Positions 6,917 to 15,790 are shown, numbered from the stretch's first letter. The stretch: DNA of 53,216 bases from Lachnospiraceae bacterium (GCA_009911035.1 QXWO01000043.1:1-53216), one strand, 5' to 3'. The notes: generated by a model not told the origin, from the sequence alone. Numbers and translations: made by a program.

Positions 6917-6989
6917 TGGGACCTATAGGGCTCGAACCTATGACCCTCTGCTTGTAAGGCAGATGCTCTCCCAGCTGAGCTAAGATCCC
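6917..6989 (-). tRNA. tRNA-Val (TAC)
   Basis: A complete 73-base cloverleaf on the minus strand: acceptor GGGATCT/AGGTCCC, D arm GCTC/GAGC, anticodon stem TCTGC/GCAGA with loop CTTACAA (anticodon TAC, Val), T stem ATAGG/CCTAT and discriminator A. No CCA is encoded. It lies 28 bases upstream of tRNA-Met in the same orientation, so the two are likely co-transcribed. Confidence 0.96.
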
Positions 6990-7081
6990 TTATTTACATG
7001 CTGTCCACAACTCACTTTGATAGTATACATCTCTTAAGCGTACTTGTCAACCCCTTTATGAAATTTCTACAAAATTTTCCG

Positions 7082-7459
7082 CTATTCAGATTCCTGATAA
7101 AAGAGGGCCAGCAGTTCCGTCAGTTTTTCAAGGGAAATATTGTTCATCCGTCCAATTTCTGCGGCTGTCTGTAAATGTTCCTCTGCGATCCGCTGCTGTT
7201 CTTCCTGATAAAATTCCTTGTTCTGTGCCGATACGAAACTTCCCCTGCCCACAGTAGTTTCAATGAAACCGTCCCGCTGCAGATCTTCATAGGCTTTTTG
7301 TACAGTAATGACACTTACGTGGATGGATTTTGCAAGGGAACGCATGGAGGGAATGGCATCTCCGGCCTTAAGCTCCCCGCTCATTATCATTGCCTTTATC
7401 TGGGACGTGATTTGTTCATATATTGGCCTGCCGGCATTGTTGCTGATAATGATTTCCAT
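7082..7459 (-). CDS. GntR family transcriptional regulator (YtrA-like)
   Basis: A 125-residue protein from the ATG at 7459, which follows GGAGGG; the frame open to 7492 has no better start. The N-terminal winged helix is typical of the YtrA subfamily: RPIYEQITSQIKAMIMSGEL, then AGDAIPSMRSLAKSIHVSVI and TVQKAYEDLQRDGFIETTVG. The short C-terminal tail (about 50 residues, helical) lacks a large effector domain, as usual for YtrA-type proteins. These repressors often precede ABC-transporter genes, but here only tRNAs follow, so it appears to stand alone. A perfect inverted repeat just upstream suggests autoregulation. Confidence 0.92.
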   Translation of the reverse strand: MEIIISNNAGRPIYEQITSQIKAMIMSGELKAGDAIPSMRSLAKSIHVSVITVQKAYEDLQRDGFIETTVGRGSFVSAQNKEFYQEEQQRIAEEHLQTAAEIGRMNNISLEKLTELLALFYQESE

Positions 7460-7480
7460 GGAATTCCCTCCGGGCTTAAA

Positions 7481-7528
7481 TGTACTTGGCACATAAGTAC
7501 ATTATAAAAGAAGAGGGGATATAGTCAA
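7481..7528 (-). promoter_or_regulatory. GntR promoter with overlapping operator
   Basis: On the minus strand TTGACT (complement of 7523-7528) and TATAAT (complement of 7501-7506) are spaced by 16 bases. Immediately downstream, TGTACTT (7481-7487) and AAGTACA (7495-7501) form a perfect 7-bp inverted repeat with a 7-base centre. The repeat covers the transcription start and touches the -10 box, as expected for a repressor site bound by the adjacent GntR protein. Confidence 0.75.
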
Positions 7529-7663
7529 GGACTATTGCGAAATTTGAAGTTTGTCATTTCCTGCCCAAATATGTTAAGATAGTAAAGCAATGCTGAGCAA
7601 AGCGGTGCAATACAGGGCGCAAAAGCAGTGTGTGCAGAAATCCACAAGGGAATGGGGATAAGA

Positions 7664-9523
7664 ATGAATATTTTATCTATGGAAAATATAACGAAATCTT
7701 ACGGGGATAGGCTGTTGTTTGACAACGCATCCTTTTATCTTGCAGAAGGAGAAAAGGTTGGTATTATCGGAATAAATGGTACGGGTAAGTCCACACTTCT
7801 TAAGATCATGGCCGGACTGGAGGAATCCGATGAGGGAAATGTCACCATGGCCGGCCATGTAGTGTGCAGTTTTCTTCCCCAGCATCCGGTATTTGAAAAA
7901 GAGGATAAGGTCATAGAGGCGGTACTTAAAAAGTGCAGGGAAAACGGCGCCGGGACCGAATCCGGGAAGGAAATGGAAGTGCAGGCCAAAACGATGCTGA
8001 CCCAATTAGGGGTGACGGATTTTGATGCTGTGTGCGGGACTTTGTCGGGAGGGCAGCGGAAGCGTCTGGCATTGGTGGCAGCATTACTTGCAGATTCGGA
8101 TATTCTGATTCTGGATGAGCCTACCAATCATCTGGACAATGAAATGGCGGACTGGCTGGAGGAGCAGCTTAAGAGCAGGACAAAAGCCGTGGTCATGGTA
8201 ACACATGACCGTTATTTCCTGGACAGTGTTTCCGGCCGGATCGTGGAAATAGATAAAGGAAAGATTTACTCTTATCAGGCAGGCTATTCGGGCTATCTGG
8301 AACTAAAGGCAGAACGGGAGGAAGCCGCCCTTGCCAGCGAACGGAAAAGGCAGTCGGTGCTGCGAAAGGAGCTGGAATGGGTGAAAAGAGGTGCAAGGGC
8401 ACGATCTACCAAGCAAAGGGCCCGCCTTGCCCGTTATGAGGAATTAAAAAATAGATCCGGGCCAGATACTGACGCTAAGGTAGAAATCAGCTCTGCCGCT
8501 TCCAGACTCGGTAAAACTACGGTGGAAATTGAGCATATCGGTAAAAGGTATGGGGACAAGATCCTTGTAGACGATTTTTCTTATATATTCCTTAAAAATG
8601 ACAGGATAGGCTTTATCGGTCCCAACGGCTGCGGCAAGACAACGCTGATGAAGATGCTGACAGGGAAAACAGAACCGGACACAGGGAAAATAAACATTGG
8701 GCAGACGGTCAGGATTGGTTATTATGCCCAGGAGATAGGCAATGCCCAGATGCCCGATGATAAGAGAGTAATAGATTATATCAGGGATGTGGCGGAATAT
8801 GTGAAAACGGAGGATGGCAGTATCACAGCTTCCCAGATGCTTGAGAGGTTTCTTTTTGAAGGGAAAGACCAGCATGGGCTTTTAGGCAAGCTGTCCGGCG
8901 GGGAGAAACGCAGGCTGAATCTTTTAAAGGTGCTGATGGGAGCGCCCAATGTGCTGATCTTAGATGAGCCTACCAACGATTTAGATATTGCCACCCTCAC
9001 TATTTTAGAGGATTATCTGGACAGCTTTCCCGGAATTGTCATTGTGGTATCTCATGACAGGTATTTTCTTGACCGTGTGGTAAAGAGAATATTTGCTTTT
9101 GAGGAGGGCGGCAGACTGCAGCAGTATGAAGGCGGTTATACGGACTATCAGATAAGGGTGTTTTTTAAAAAGCAGGAAGAAGCAGGAGTCTTACATGACA
9201 GCGGGAAGAAAGATGGCGGCAGGAAGAGCGGCAGTTCCGGGACAGGGACAGGCAGGAAGAACAGTTGGAAACAGCCCGGTACGAAACTGAAATTTTCCTA
9301 TAAAGAGCATAAGGAATATGAGAGTATCGAAGGGGAAATTGCAGGACTTGAGGAAAAAATAGAAAGTCTGGAAAAGGAGATTCTTGGCGCGGCTACCGAT
9401 TTTGTGAAGCTGAATGAGTTGACAAAGGAAAAGGAAGCAGCAGAGCAGGAACTGGAAGAAAAAATGGACAGGTGGATGTATCTGGAGGATCTGAAGGAAA
9501 GGATAGAGAATGACAATCGCTGA
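7664..9523 (+). CDS. ABC-F family ATP-binding cassette protein
   Basis: Two ABC domains on one chain and no membrane segment, the ABC-F layout of ribosome-associated ATPases (EttA/Uup and resistance proteins). Domain 1 has Walker A GINGTGKST, signature LSGGQRKR and Walker B LILDEPTNHLD. Domain 2 has GPNGCGKTT, LSGGEKRR and LILDEPTNDLD. The inter-domain linker is the charged helical P-site tether (around ELEWVKRGARARSTKQRARL). The last 70 residues form a coiled coil (EGEIAGLEEKIESLEKEI), as in Uup. I use the ATG at 7664 (619 residues); in-frame starts at 7652 and 7628 exist. It overlaps the next gene by 14 bp. A housekeeping Uup-like role is more likely than drug resistance. Confidence 0.93.
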   Translation: MNILSMENITKSYGDRLLFDNASFYLAEGEKVGIIGINGTGKSTLLKIMAGLEESDEGNVTMAGHVVCSFLPQHPVFEKEDKVIEAVLKKCRENGAGTESGKEMEVQAKTMLTQLGVTDFDAVCGTLSGGQRKRLALVAALLADSDILILDEPTNHLDNEMADWLEEQLKSRTKAVVMVTHDRYFLDSVSGRIVEIDKGKIYSYQAGYSGYLELKAEREEAALASERKRQSVLRKELEWVKRGARARSTKQRARLARYEELKNRSGPDTDAKVEISSAASRLGKTTVEIEHIGKRYGDKILVDDFSYIFLKNDRIGFIGPNGCGKTTLMKMLTGKTEPDTGKINIGQTVRIGYYAQEIGNAQMPDDKRVIDYIRDVAEYVKTEDGSITASQMLERFLFEGKDQHGLLGKLSGGEKRRLNLLKVLMGAPNVLILDEPTNDLDIATLTILEDYLDSFPGIVIVVSHDRYFLDRVVKRIFAFEEGGRLQQYEGGYTDYQIRVFFKKQEEAGVLHDSGKKDGGRKSGSSGTGTGRKNSWKQPGTKLKFSYKEHKEYESIEGEIAGLEEKIESLEKEILGAATDFVKLNELTKEKEAAEQELEEKMDRWMYLEDLKERIENDNR

Positions 9524-10160
9524 CATATGTGAAATTTTATCTTATATTGGTTTTGCCTTTTTTATCATCAGGCTGGTGATCCTGCGCAAGTCTCCGGTTC
9601 CCTCAAGCGCGTTTAAAAAGGTTCCACGAGAACTGCTTAAGGAGAGTGTGGCCCTTTTGGAGGAAAAGGAAAAGTGTCTTTATGAGCCTTACGAAATGCC
9701 GCCGGACATTGAAGCGGCCTTAAGGAAGAATCTTAAGGACGAGTTTTATCTGAAAAAGCTGCTTTGCAGTATCTGCAGCCATCTGGATATAAAAGGGGAG
9801 TTTATCAAGCTGGTGGTGGAGGATGTGCTCATGACAGACAGGGCCGGGCAGATCACTACGGATTTGGCATTTACGACCATCCGTCTTGATATGAAGGAGC
9901 ACTATACGCTGGACGCGGTGGCGGCAGTGCTTGCCCATGAGGCCATCCATCTGCATCTGTATTATGAGGGGATTCGTTTCAGCGATCCCTGGGAGAATGA
10001 AATACTGACAGATACGGCAGCAGTGTATTGTGGTTTTGGCGAATATATTTACAGAGGATATGCAGTCATGCGTGGAGAGTTCGCTCTTTCCTATCATAAG
10101 GTGGGGTATATCAGGCAGGAGGATGTGCGGTATATCCAGAAACTGATGCATGGACAGTAA
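9510..10160 (+). CDS. Membrane-anchored protein with a metallopeptidase-like HExxH motif
   Basis: 216 residues. One hydrophobic segment (about 8-27, LSYIGFAFFIIRLVI) is followed by a cytoplasmic or external soluble domain. HEAIH at 143-147 (in VLAHEAIHLHL) followed by E164 and D168 in ENEILTD is the arrangement of a zinc peptidase of the gluzincin type (HExxH plus a downstream Glu). I do not recognise a named family. The gene overlaps the ABC-F gene by 14 bp, so expression is coupled. The fold suggestion comes only from the motif; peptidase activity is unproven. Confidence 0.75.
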   Translation: MTIADICEILSYIGFAFFIIRLVILRKSPVPSSAFKKVPRELLKESVALLEEKEKCLYEPYEMPPDIEAALRKNLKDEFYLKKLLCSICSHLDIKGEFIKLVVEDVLMTDRAGQITTDLAFTTIRLDMKEHYTLDAVAAVLAHEAIHLHLYYEGIRFSDPWENEILTDTAAVYCGFGEYIYRGYAVMRGEFALSYHKVGYIRQEDVRYIQKLMHGQ

Positions 10161-10253
10161 GAGGGTGGAATTTTCTAAAAGGAAATGATGGCGGTATAGG
10201 TTCGGCCGGATACGGAAACGATATTTTTAAGAAAACAGAAATGGAGGATGATC

Positions 10254-10802
10254 ATGAGAATAGGGATGGGATATGACGTACACAGACTGACGGAGGGTAG
10301 GAAGCTGATTATGGGAGGCGTGGAGATTCCTTATGAAAGGGGACTTTTGGGGCATTCCGACGCGGATGTGCTCCTTCATGCCATTATGGATGCACTTTTG
10401 GGAGCAGCAGCGCTGGGAGATATCGGTAAGCATTTCCCGGATACGGACCCTGCTTATAAAGGGATTTCCTCCATCCGGCTCCTGGAGCATGTGGGAAGTC
10501 TACTGGAAGAAAATTTGTTCCTAATAGAAAATATTGATGCCACCATCATAGCCCAGGCGCCCAAAATGCGTCCCCACATTGATGCCATGAGGGAAAATAT
10601 TGCAAAAGCCTTAGGGATTACGATAGAGCAGGTGAACGTAAAAGCCACCACCGAGGAGGGGCTGGGATTTACGGGAACAGGAGAAGGCATTTCGGCCCAG
10701 GCGGTCTGTATGCTGACCAGCCCGGTAAACCTTGGCAGCGAGGATGTGGCCGCCCGGGGATGCGCAGAGTGCGGCGGATGCCCCCGGGCACAGAATAGCT
10801 GA
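10254..10802 (+). CDS. ispF: 2-C-methyl-D-erythritol 2,4-cyclodiphosphate synthase
   Basis: IspF of the MEP isoprenoid pathway converts CDP-ME 2-phosphate to ME-2,4-cyclodiphosphate with release of CMP. Metal ligands are visible: D8 and H10 in GYDVHRL and the His of [11 protein letters not shown]. The FPDTDP and [14 protein letters not shown] motifs are typical. I start at the ATG at 10254 because SD GGAGG (10243-10247) directly abuts the earlier ATG at 10248. The core ends near residue 155; a tail of about 27 residues follows with three Cys ([12 protein letters not shown]), which is not part of the usual enzyme. In B. subtilis ispF sits just upstream of gltX-cysE-cysS, matching the order here. 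Confidence 0.96.
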   Translation: MRIGMGYDVHRLTEGRKLIMGGVEIPYERGLLGHSDADVLLHAIMDALLGAAALGDIGKHFPDTDPAYKGISSIRLLEHVGSLLEENLFLIENIDATIIAQAPKMRPHIDAMRENIAKALGITIEQVNVKATTEEGLGFTGTGEGISAQAVCMLTSPVNLGSEDVAARGCAECGGCPRAQNS

Positions 10803-10891
10803 TAACGGGCTCTGCGGGACATCCCCTGTCGTGCAGATTTTGGCCGAAGCCACCATTGTACAGCCAGAAACCAGCCCTGCCGGCAAAATGG

Positions 10892-13195
10892 TTACTGCAC
10901 GCCTGTAAAAAGCACAAAGGAATTACATTCAGCCTCTTTGCTGTACGCCAGCGCGATGGCAAAAGGATTGTGAAGCTGGGGGAAATCCCAGTCATCCTTT
11001 CCGCAGAAACTTTCATAGTTGTACTGGATTTCGTCAATGGTCAGCAGGCTGTCGGTTCTGGCGGCCAGATAGCGGACTCTCTCCAGGAGATGTTCATCTT
11101 CTCCCACAGGCTCGATGCCGATAAATTCCGCAAGAAATCCCTCCCGGATGCGGTAAAATACGGTACACTTTAAGGTATCAGTCTGGCGGTACAGGCGGAA
11201 AGAGTAACCGTAAAGACTTTCCCCGTTGTCCAGCTTATAGCGGTAGAACCGGAAACCGTCTGCCGCGTTTCCGCAATAAGCCTTTGCGCTTTTACGAATG
11301 CTGCCCTGCACGCCCATCCAGTCCGGGGCAAAGAAGTCTCCTCCGGGGTTGCCGTCAAAGCGGTACAGGATACGGATGTCCGATGCCGCCGCGTCCTGAA
11401 TGGCTGTGCTGTCTGCCGCCTGCGGGTCTGCCGTAAGGGGCGGCCGCGTTTGTTTGGGCCAGAGGACTTCCAGCCCTGCCGCCTCTGGAATATCCATGCT
11501 CCCGTAATACCAGTTGATTGGCTTGGCGGCGATGAAATGAGTAGGGCAGGATTCGCCGGAAGGCAGTTGGCAGTAGGACCAACTGAAGCCTTCCTCGTCA
11601 TTTGCACACAGCAGGTAATAGTCTATGGGGGGGACCGTGATATGGCTGCCCGGAATAAGGAAATGATTCAGGGACGGGTCCGCCTTGTATTCCAGCTTAT
11701 CATAAAGAAATCCGTCACCATAAAATTCTTCTGCAATTTTCCAGAGACTGTCGCCGGGATCGATTTCATAATCAATGCCGGAATCCGGGCCAAGCTTCAA
11801 ATGGATGTAATCTTCTTCGTCCGTTCCGGGATAATTAGGGAGGGTGTTAAGCAGTTCCCAGGTGTCCACATCCGGGATTTTTTTATTCATTGTAAGGTAA
11901 GCGGAAAAGTCCGCCGCGTCTTTGGAAGAAAGCTTGTGTACGCCTGACTGGCGGTAGACCTGGGCAGTATTTTCCTTTACATAATAGCAGTTTTCCACAG
12001 AGCCTTTGCCGGGATTTACAGTATTGCAGGCAATGCCGTAAATGGGGGCGTAAAAACTTAAATAAATCTGATGGATGGTCACAGACCCGGTATTCAGGCA
12101 GGTGGTTACACTGCCGCCGTTGGAGGCGCAGATGCCGGCCCCGATCAGGGCGGCTGCGTGATCCCAGTCAGCCTGTTCCACATGCACATTTCCACTGTTG
12201 ATGCATTTGCTGATGCGGCCCCAACTGGCGCCTGCGATGCCTCCTGCAAGCTGTACGCATTCTACCGGCCCTGAATTTTCACAGTTTTCTACGATACCGT
12301 CCGCTGATACCCTGCCTGCAATCCCTCCTGCCGAATAGCTCATATAATAGGAGCCGGAAAGGCTGTGGAGGGTTATGTTTCCCTTATTGGTGCAGTTTAA
12401 GATCACACCCTCATTGGTACGGCAGATTCCCCCTGCATACAGGGCATCGGAAGCCAGGCCGCTTTCCGGCATATCTTTACTTTGTTCCAGTCCGGCCTCC
12501 AGCGTCCCGGTAAAATGGCAGTCGGTTATCTCCCCGTAATTAAAGCTGGCAATGCCTCCGGCGCTCCATGCCCCGAAGACGCTGGCATCTATCTGACAGC
12601 CTTCTATCCTGCCATAATTGTAATAGCATAAAGCGGAAGATGAGGCGATATTTGTGCGGTCGTTTTCGTCAAGATAGAAACTATCCTTATAGGTGGTCTG
12701 GAAGATGGAGTTACGGATTTGCAGGTCTGTGATCACAGCATCTTCCTCCAGTGTCAGAAAGATAGGGGTCTGCCACTTCTCAGCACAGGCGGAATAATAT
12801 CCCTCAATGGCAAAACCGTTGCCGTCAAAATGCCCGTTATAATGGCGGATTCCCTTAAATCCGTTTTCGGGCTGGCTGTCCGTCCAGTCTATCCAGTGGG
12901 AGGTATCGTTCAGGATAAGGTCCTGGGTGAGCCGCACATTAAGCCCGGTGTTTTCTTCACAGGCAGAGATGAACCACTTAAAATCTTCCATTGAATCCAG
13001 CAGATAATAGCCGTCTGCATCCTGTGCAGGTGCATTTAGGAAGACGGACCTGCCGGCACCGGGAGACTGGTCAGAGTCAGAAAACGGCGTTAACTTTTTC
13101 CCCCCTGCCCCACTGGCACATCCGGTGGCGGGGAAGGAAATGAAGGTAATTATGACAGTTAAAAGAAAGACAAATTTAGTGACATTATTTTTCAA
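10892..13195 (-). CDS. Surface lipoprotein with beta-helix repeats and a LysM domain
   Basis: 767 residues from a TTG start with SD GAGGTG. The N-terminus is a lipoprotein signal (hydrophobic FVFLLTVIITFISFPATGC, lipobox ending at C26). Residues about 60-420 carry repeated short G-rich units (AGGICRTNEGVILNCTNKGN and similar), a right-handed beta-helix/GLUG-type pattern. Residues about 478-524 are a LysM-like domain (YEIDPGDSLWKIAEEFYGD, ending HITVPP), which binds peptidoglycan. The C-terminal 200 residues are unrecognised. It would be tethered to the membrane and reach into the wall. It is convergent with ispF, divergent from cysE, and has its own promoter. Confidence 0.82.
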   Translation of the reverse strand: MKNNVTKFVFLLTVIITFISFPATGCASGAGGKKLTPFSDSDQSPGAGRSVFLNAPAQDADGYYLLDSMEDFKWFISACEENTGLNVRLTQDLILNDTSHWIDWTDSQPENGFKGIRHYNGHFDGNGFAIEGYYSACAEKWQTPIFLTLEEDAVITDLQIRNSIFQTTYKDSFYLDENDRTNIASSSALCYYNYGRIEGCQIDASVFGAWSAGGIASFNYGEITDCHFTGTLEAGLEQSKDMPESGLASDALYAGGICRTNEGVILNCTNKGNITLHSLSGSYYMSYSAGGIAGRVSADGIVENCENSGPVECVQLAGGIAGASWGRISKCINSGNVHVEQADWDHAAALIGAGICASNGGSVTTCLNTGSVTIHQIYLSFYAPIYGIACNTVNPGKGSVENCYYVKENTAQVYRQSGVHKLSSKDAADFSAYLTMNKKIPDVDTWELLNTLPNYPGTDEEDYIHLKLGPDSGIDYEIDPGDSLWKIAEEFYGDGFLYDKLEYKADPSLNHFLIPGSHITVPPIDYYLLCANDEEGFSWSYCQLPSGESCPTHFIAAKPINWYYGSMDIPEAAGLEVLWPKQTRPPLTADPQAADSTAIQDAAASDIRILYRFDGNPGGDFFAPDWMGVQGSIRKSAKAYCGNAADGFRFYRYKLDNGESLYGYSFRLYRQTDTLKCTVFYRIREGFLAEFIGIEPVGEDEHLLERVRYLAARTDSLLTIDEIQYNYESFCGKDDWDFPQLHNPFAIALAYSKEAECNSFVLFTGVQ

Positions 13196-13237
13196 TTTGG
13201 CACCTCATTTCATCTGGCAGGTTTTTTGGATAAGAAT

Positions 13238-13266
13238 AGTATAAGGCCATTCTTTATTTTTGTCAT
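13238..13266 (-). promoter_or_regulatory. Promoter of the LysM lipoprotein gene
   Basis: On the minus strand ATGACA (complement of 13261-13266) and TATACT (complement of 13238-13243) are separated by 17 bases, giving a near-consensus SigA promoter 42 bases upstream of the TTG start. It diverges from the cysE T-box promoter 33 bp away. Confidence 0.65.
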
Positions 13267-13298
13267 TAAGCCAAAACTAAAAGATATTGAAATTCCAG

Positions 13299-13625
13299 TT
13301 GACAAACCCGGGACTTTTGCATATGCTGATAATGTAAAAAGATTTTCCGGTTAAAAACATGGTATGAGAAATGCAGGGAACGGAAAGAGTATATTATTCC
13401 CCAGTATACAGAGAAGGAGTGCCGCTGGCTGAAAGCGCTCCGGTCATGGAGATAGTAGAAGTGCATCCGGGAGCAGGTCTTGCGAAAAGGGACTTTTTAG
13501 GATAGTCCAGTAGCAGGACACGTATTCACACGTTACGTGCAATGAGCAGGGGCAAAATGCCCTTAAATAGAGTGGAACCACGGATAACTTCGTCTCTTTA
13601 AGGAAATGAGGTTATCTTTTTTGTT
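13299..13625 (+). promoter_or_regulatory. Cysteine T-box riboswitch with its promoter and terminator
   Basis: TTGACA 13299-13304 and TATGCT 13322-13327 (17-base spacer) start a long leader. A stem I region follows. The likely specifier is TGC at 13462-13464 (in GTAGAAGTGCATCC), a Cys codon. The T-box sequence AGAGTGGAACCACGG lies near 13570. Its TGGA would pair with the UCCA end of uncharged tRNA-Cys, consistent with the Cys specifier. A terminator stem GATAAC/GTTATC with a T6 run ends near 13622. Uncharged tRNA-Cys should favour the antiterminator and turn on cysE-cysS. Confidence 0.88.
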
Positions 13626-13677
13626 GTAGGGGACCGAATTTTATTATGTTTTAAAACCGGATCGGGGGAGCGGTTTC

Positions 13678-14358
13678 GTGGGATTTATAAAAAGAGTAAA
13701 AGAAGAAATTGAAATCATCAGGCAGAGGGATCCAGCCATCCATTCATCCATGGAGGTTTTCCTTTACCCCAGCTTTAAGGTAATGCTGCATTACCGGATT
13801 GCACATAAGATGTATTTAAAAAAACACTATTTTCTGGCGAGATGGATTTCCCAGAGGGGTGTCCGCAGGACAGGAATAGAGATACACCCGGGAGCGCAGA
13901 TTGGAAAAGGGTTCTTTATAGATCACGGAAATGGTGTGATCATAGGGGAAACGACGGTCATTGGAGACAATGTGACGCTGTATCAGGGCGTGACCCTTGG
14001 GGGAACCGGAAAAGAGCAGGGCAAAAGACACCCTACTATCGGCAATAATGTGATGATAAGCGCCGGGGCCAAGGTACTTGGTTCTTTTGCCATAGGAGAC
14101 AATTCCAAGATAGGGGCGGGAAGCGTGGTGCTTGAGGAGGTTCCGCCAAACTCAACGGTAGTGGGTGTGCCGGGGCGGGTGGTGAAACGCAATAACCAGT
14201 CTCTTCCCCAGGAGGAGCTTGACCAGGTAAATCTGCCGGACCCTATTAAGGAAGATCTAAGCACTCTTCACCGTGCAAATGCGGAATTGACCAACAGGAT
14301 TATTGACCTGGAGAGGGAGCTGCGGCACATGAAACACAAAAACAAGAAAAAGTCATAA
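13678..14358 (+). CDS. cysE: Serine O-acetyltransferase
   Basis: 226 residues from a GTG start with SD GGGGGAG. CysE acetylates L-serine with acetyl-CoA to O-acetylserine, the first step of cysteine synthesis. The N-terminal helical part (DPAIHSSMEVFLYPSFKVML) is followed by the left-handed beta-helix with hexapeptide repeats (IEIHPGAQIGKGFFIDHGNG, then VIIGETTVIGDNVTLYQGVT). The catalytic His lies in FIDHGNG and the GGTGKEQGKRHPTIG loop is conserved. The T-box upstream ties it to tRNA-Cys charging. It is followed after 22 bp by cysS, so synthesis and charging of cysteine are co-expressed. Confidence 0.96.
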   Translation: MGFIKRVKEEIEIIRQRDPAIHSSMEVFLYPSFKVMLHYRIAHKMYLKKHYFLARWISQRGVRRTGIEIHPGAQIGKGFFIDHGNGVIIGETTVIGDNVTLYQGVTLGGTGKEQGKRHPTIGNNVMISAGAKVLGSFAIGDNSKIGAGSVVLEEVPPNSTVVGVPGRVVKRNNQSLPQEELDQVNLPDPIKEDLSTLHRANAELTNRIIDLERELRHMKHKNKKKS

Positions 14359-14380
14359 ATATAACAGCGGAGGACTATCT

Positions 14381-15790
14381 ATGAAAATTTACAACACATT
14401 ATCCAAAAGGAAAGAGGAGTTTGTGCCTTTGGAGGAGGGCAGGGTGAAGATGTATGTCTGCGGCCCTACCGTATATAATCTGATTCATATCGGCAATGCA
14501 CGTCCCATGATTGTTTTTGATACTGTGAGAAGGTATATGGAACATAAGGGGTACGAAGTGAACTTTGTGTCAAATTTTACGGATGTGGATGATAAGATCA
14601 TCAAAAAGGCCATTGAAGAAGGGGTGGAGGCTTCGGTTATCTCCGAGCGATACATTAAAGAGTGCAAAAAGGATATGCAGGGGCTGAATATTAGGCCGGC
14701 AACGACCCATCCCAAGGCTACAGAGGAAATCTGCGGAATGCTGGATATGATTGGCACGCTGATTGAAAAGGGGCACGCATATGCGGCCGCAGATGGCACG
14801 GTGTATTTCCGCACAAGAAGCTTTAAGGGATATGGAAAGCTCTCTCACAAAAATCTGGATGACCTGCAGGGCGGAAACCGTTCCCTGCTGGTCACAGGGG
14901 AGGATCAGAAGGAGGATGCCCTTGACTTTGTGCTCTGGAAGCCGAAAAAGGATGGAGAGCCTTACTGGGAGTCACCGTGGTGCAATGGGCGTCCCGGCTG
15001 GCATATTGAATGCTCTGTCATGAGTAAAAAGTATCTGGGGGATGAGATCGACATTCATGCAGGAGGCGAGGATCTGATTTTCCCTCATCATGAAAATGAA
15101 ATTGCCCAGTCCGAGGCCGCAAACGGGAAGCCTTTTGCAAAATATTGGATGCATAATGCTTTTTTGAATATTGACAATAGAAAGATGTCCAAGTCTGCAG
15201 GCAACTTTTTTACCGTAAGGGATATCAGTGAAAAGTACGATTTACAGGTGCTTCGCTTCTTCATGCTCTCCGCCCATTACAGAAGTCCGCTGAATTTCAG
15301 CGCAGAATTGATGGAAGCGGCGCAGAATGGTTATGACAGGATCGTCACTTGTGTAAGCAATTTAAATTATCTGTTGGAAAATGCTTCCGCCAAAGCCATG
15401 ACGGAAGAAGAAAAGAAGCTGATGGAGGAAGCCGGAGGCTTTACTGCTAAATTTGATGAAGCCATGGACGATGATTTTAACACGGCAGATGCCATTGCTG
15501 CTGTTTTTGAGCTGGTCAAATTTGTAAACACAAATGCAGACGCACAGAACAGTCAGGAGTTTCTGCTTGGACTGAAAGAAGAAATCCTGCTGCTTTCAGA
15601 TATCTGTGGGCTGATCGTTGAGAAAAAGAAAGAGATGCTTGAGGAAGATATCGAAGCGCTGATCAAAGAGCGGCAGGAGGCCAGAAAAGCGAAGGACTTT
15701 AAACGCGCTGACGAAATCAGGAATGAGCTGCTTAATAAGGGTATTGTGCTGGAAGATACCCGAGAAGGGGTCAAATGGAAGAGAGCATAA
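14381..15790 (+). CDS. cysS: Cysteinyl-tRNA synthetase
   Basis: 469 residues, the usual length for this class I synthetase, which charges tRNA-Cys. The HIGH motif is HIGN (36-39) and the KMSKS motif begins at K268. Zinc ligands are present: C27 in YVCGPTVYN, the Cys of WHIECSVM, and His/Glu in FPHHENE. The C-terminal anticodon-binding helices contain RQEARKAKDFKRADEIRNEL, typical of CysRS. SD is GGAGG before the ATG at 14381. The end overlaps mrnC by 16 bp. It is under the same Cys T-box as cysE. Confidence 0.98.
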   Translation: MKIYNTLSKRKEEFVPLEEGRVKMYVCGPTVYNLIHIGNARPMIVFDTVRRYMEHKGYEVNFVSNFTDVDDKIIKKAIEEGVEASVISERYIKECKKDMQGLNIRPATTHPKATEEICGMLDMIGTLIEKGHAYAAADGTVYFRTRSFKGYGKLSHKNLDDLQGGNRSLLVTGEDQKEDALDFVLWKPKKDGEPYWESPWCNGRPGWHIECSVMSKKYLGDEIDIHAGGEDLIFPHHENEIAQSEAANGKPFAKYWMHNAFLNIDNRKMSKSAGNFFTVRDISEKYDLQVLRFFMLSAHYRSPLNFSAELMEAAQNGYDRIVTCVSNLNYLLENASAKAMTEEEKKLMEEAGGFTAKFDEAMDDDFNTADAIAAVFELVKFVNTNADAQNSQEFLLGLKEEILLLSDICGLIVEKKKEMLEEDIEALIKERQEARKAKDFKRADEIRNELLNKGIVLEDTREGVKWKRA

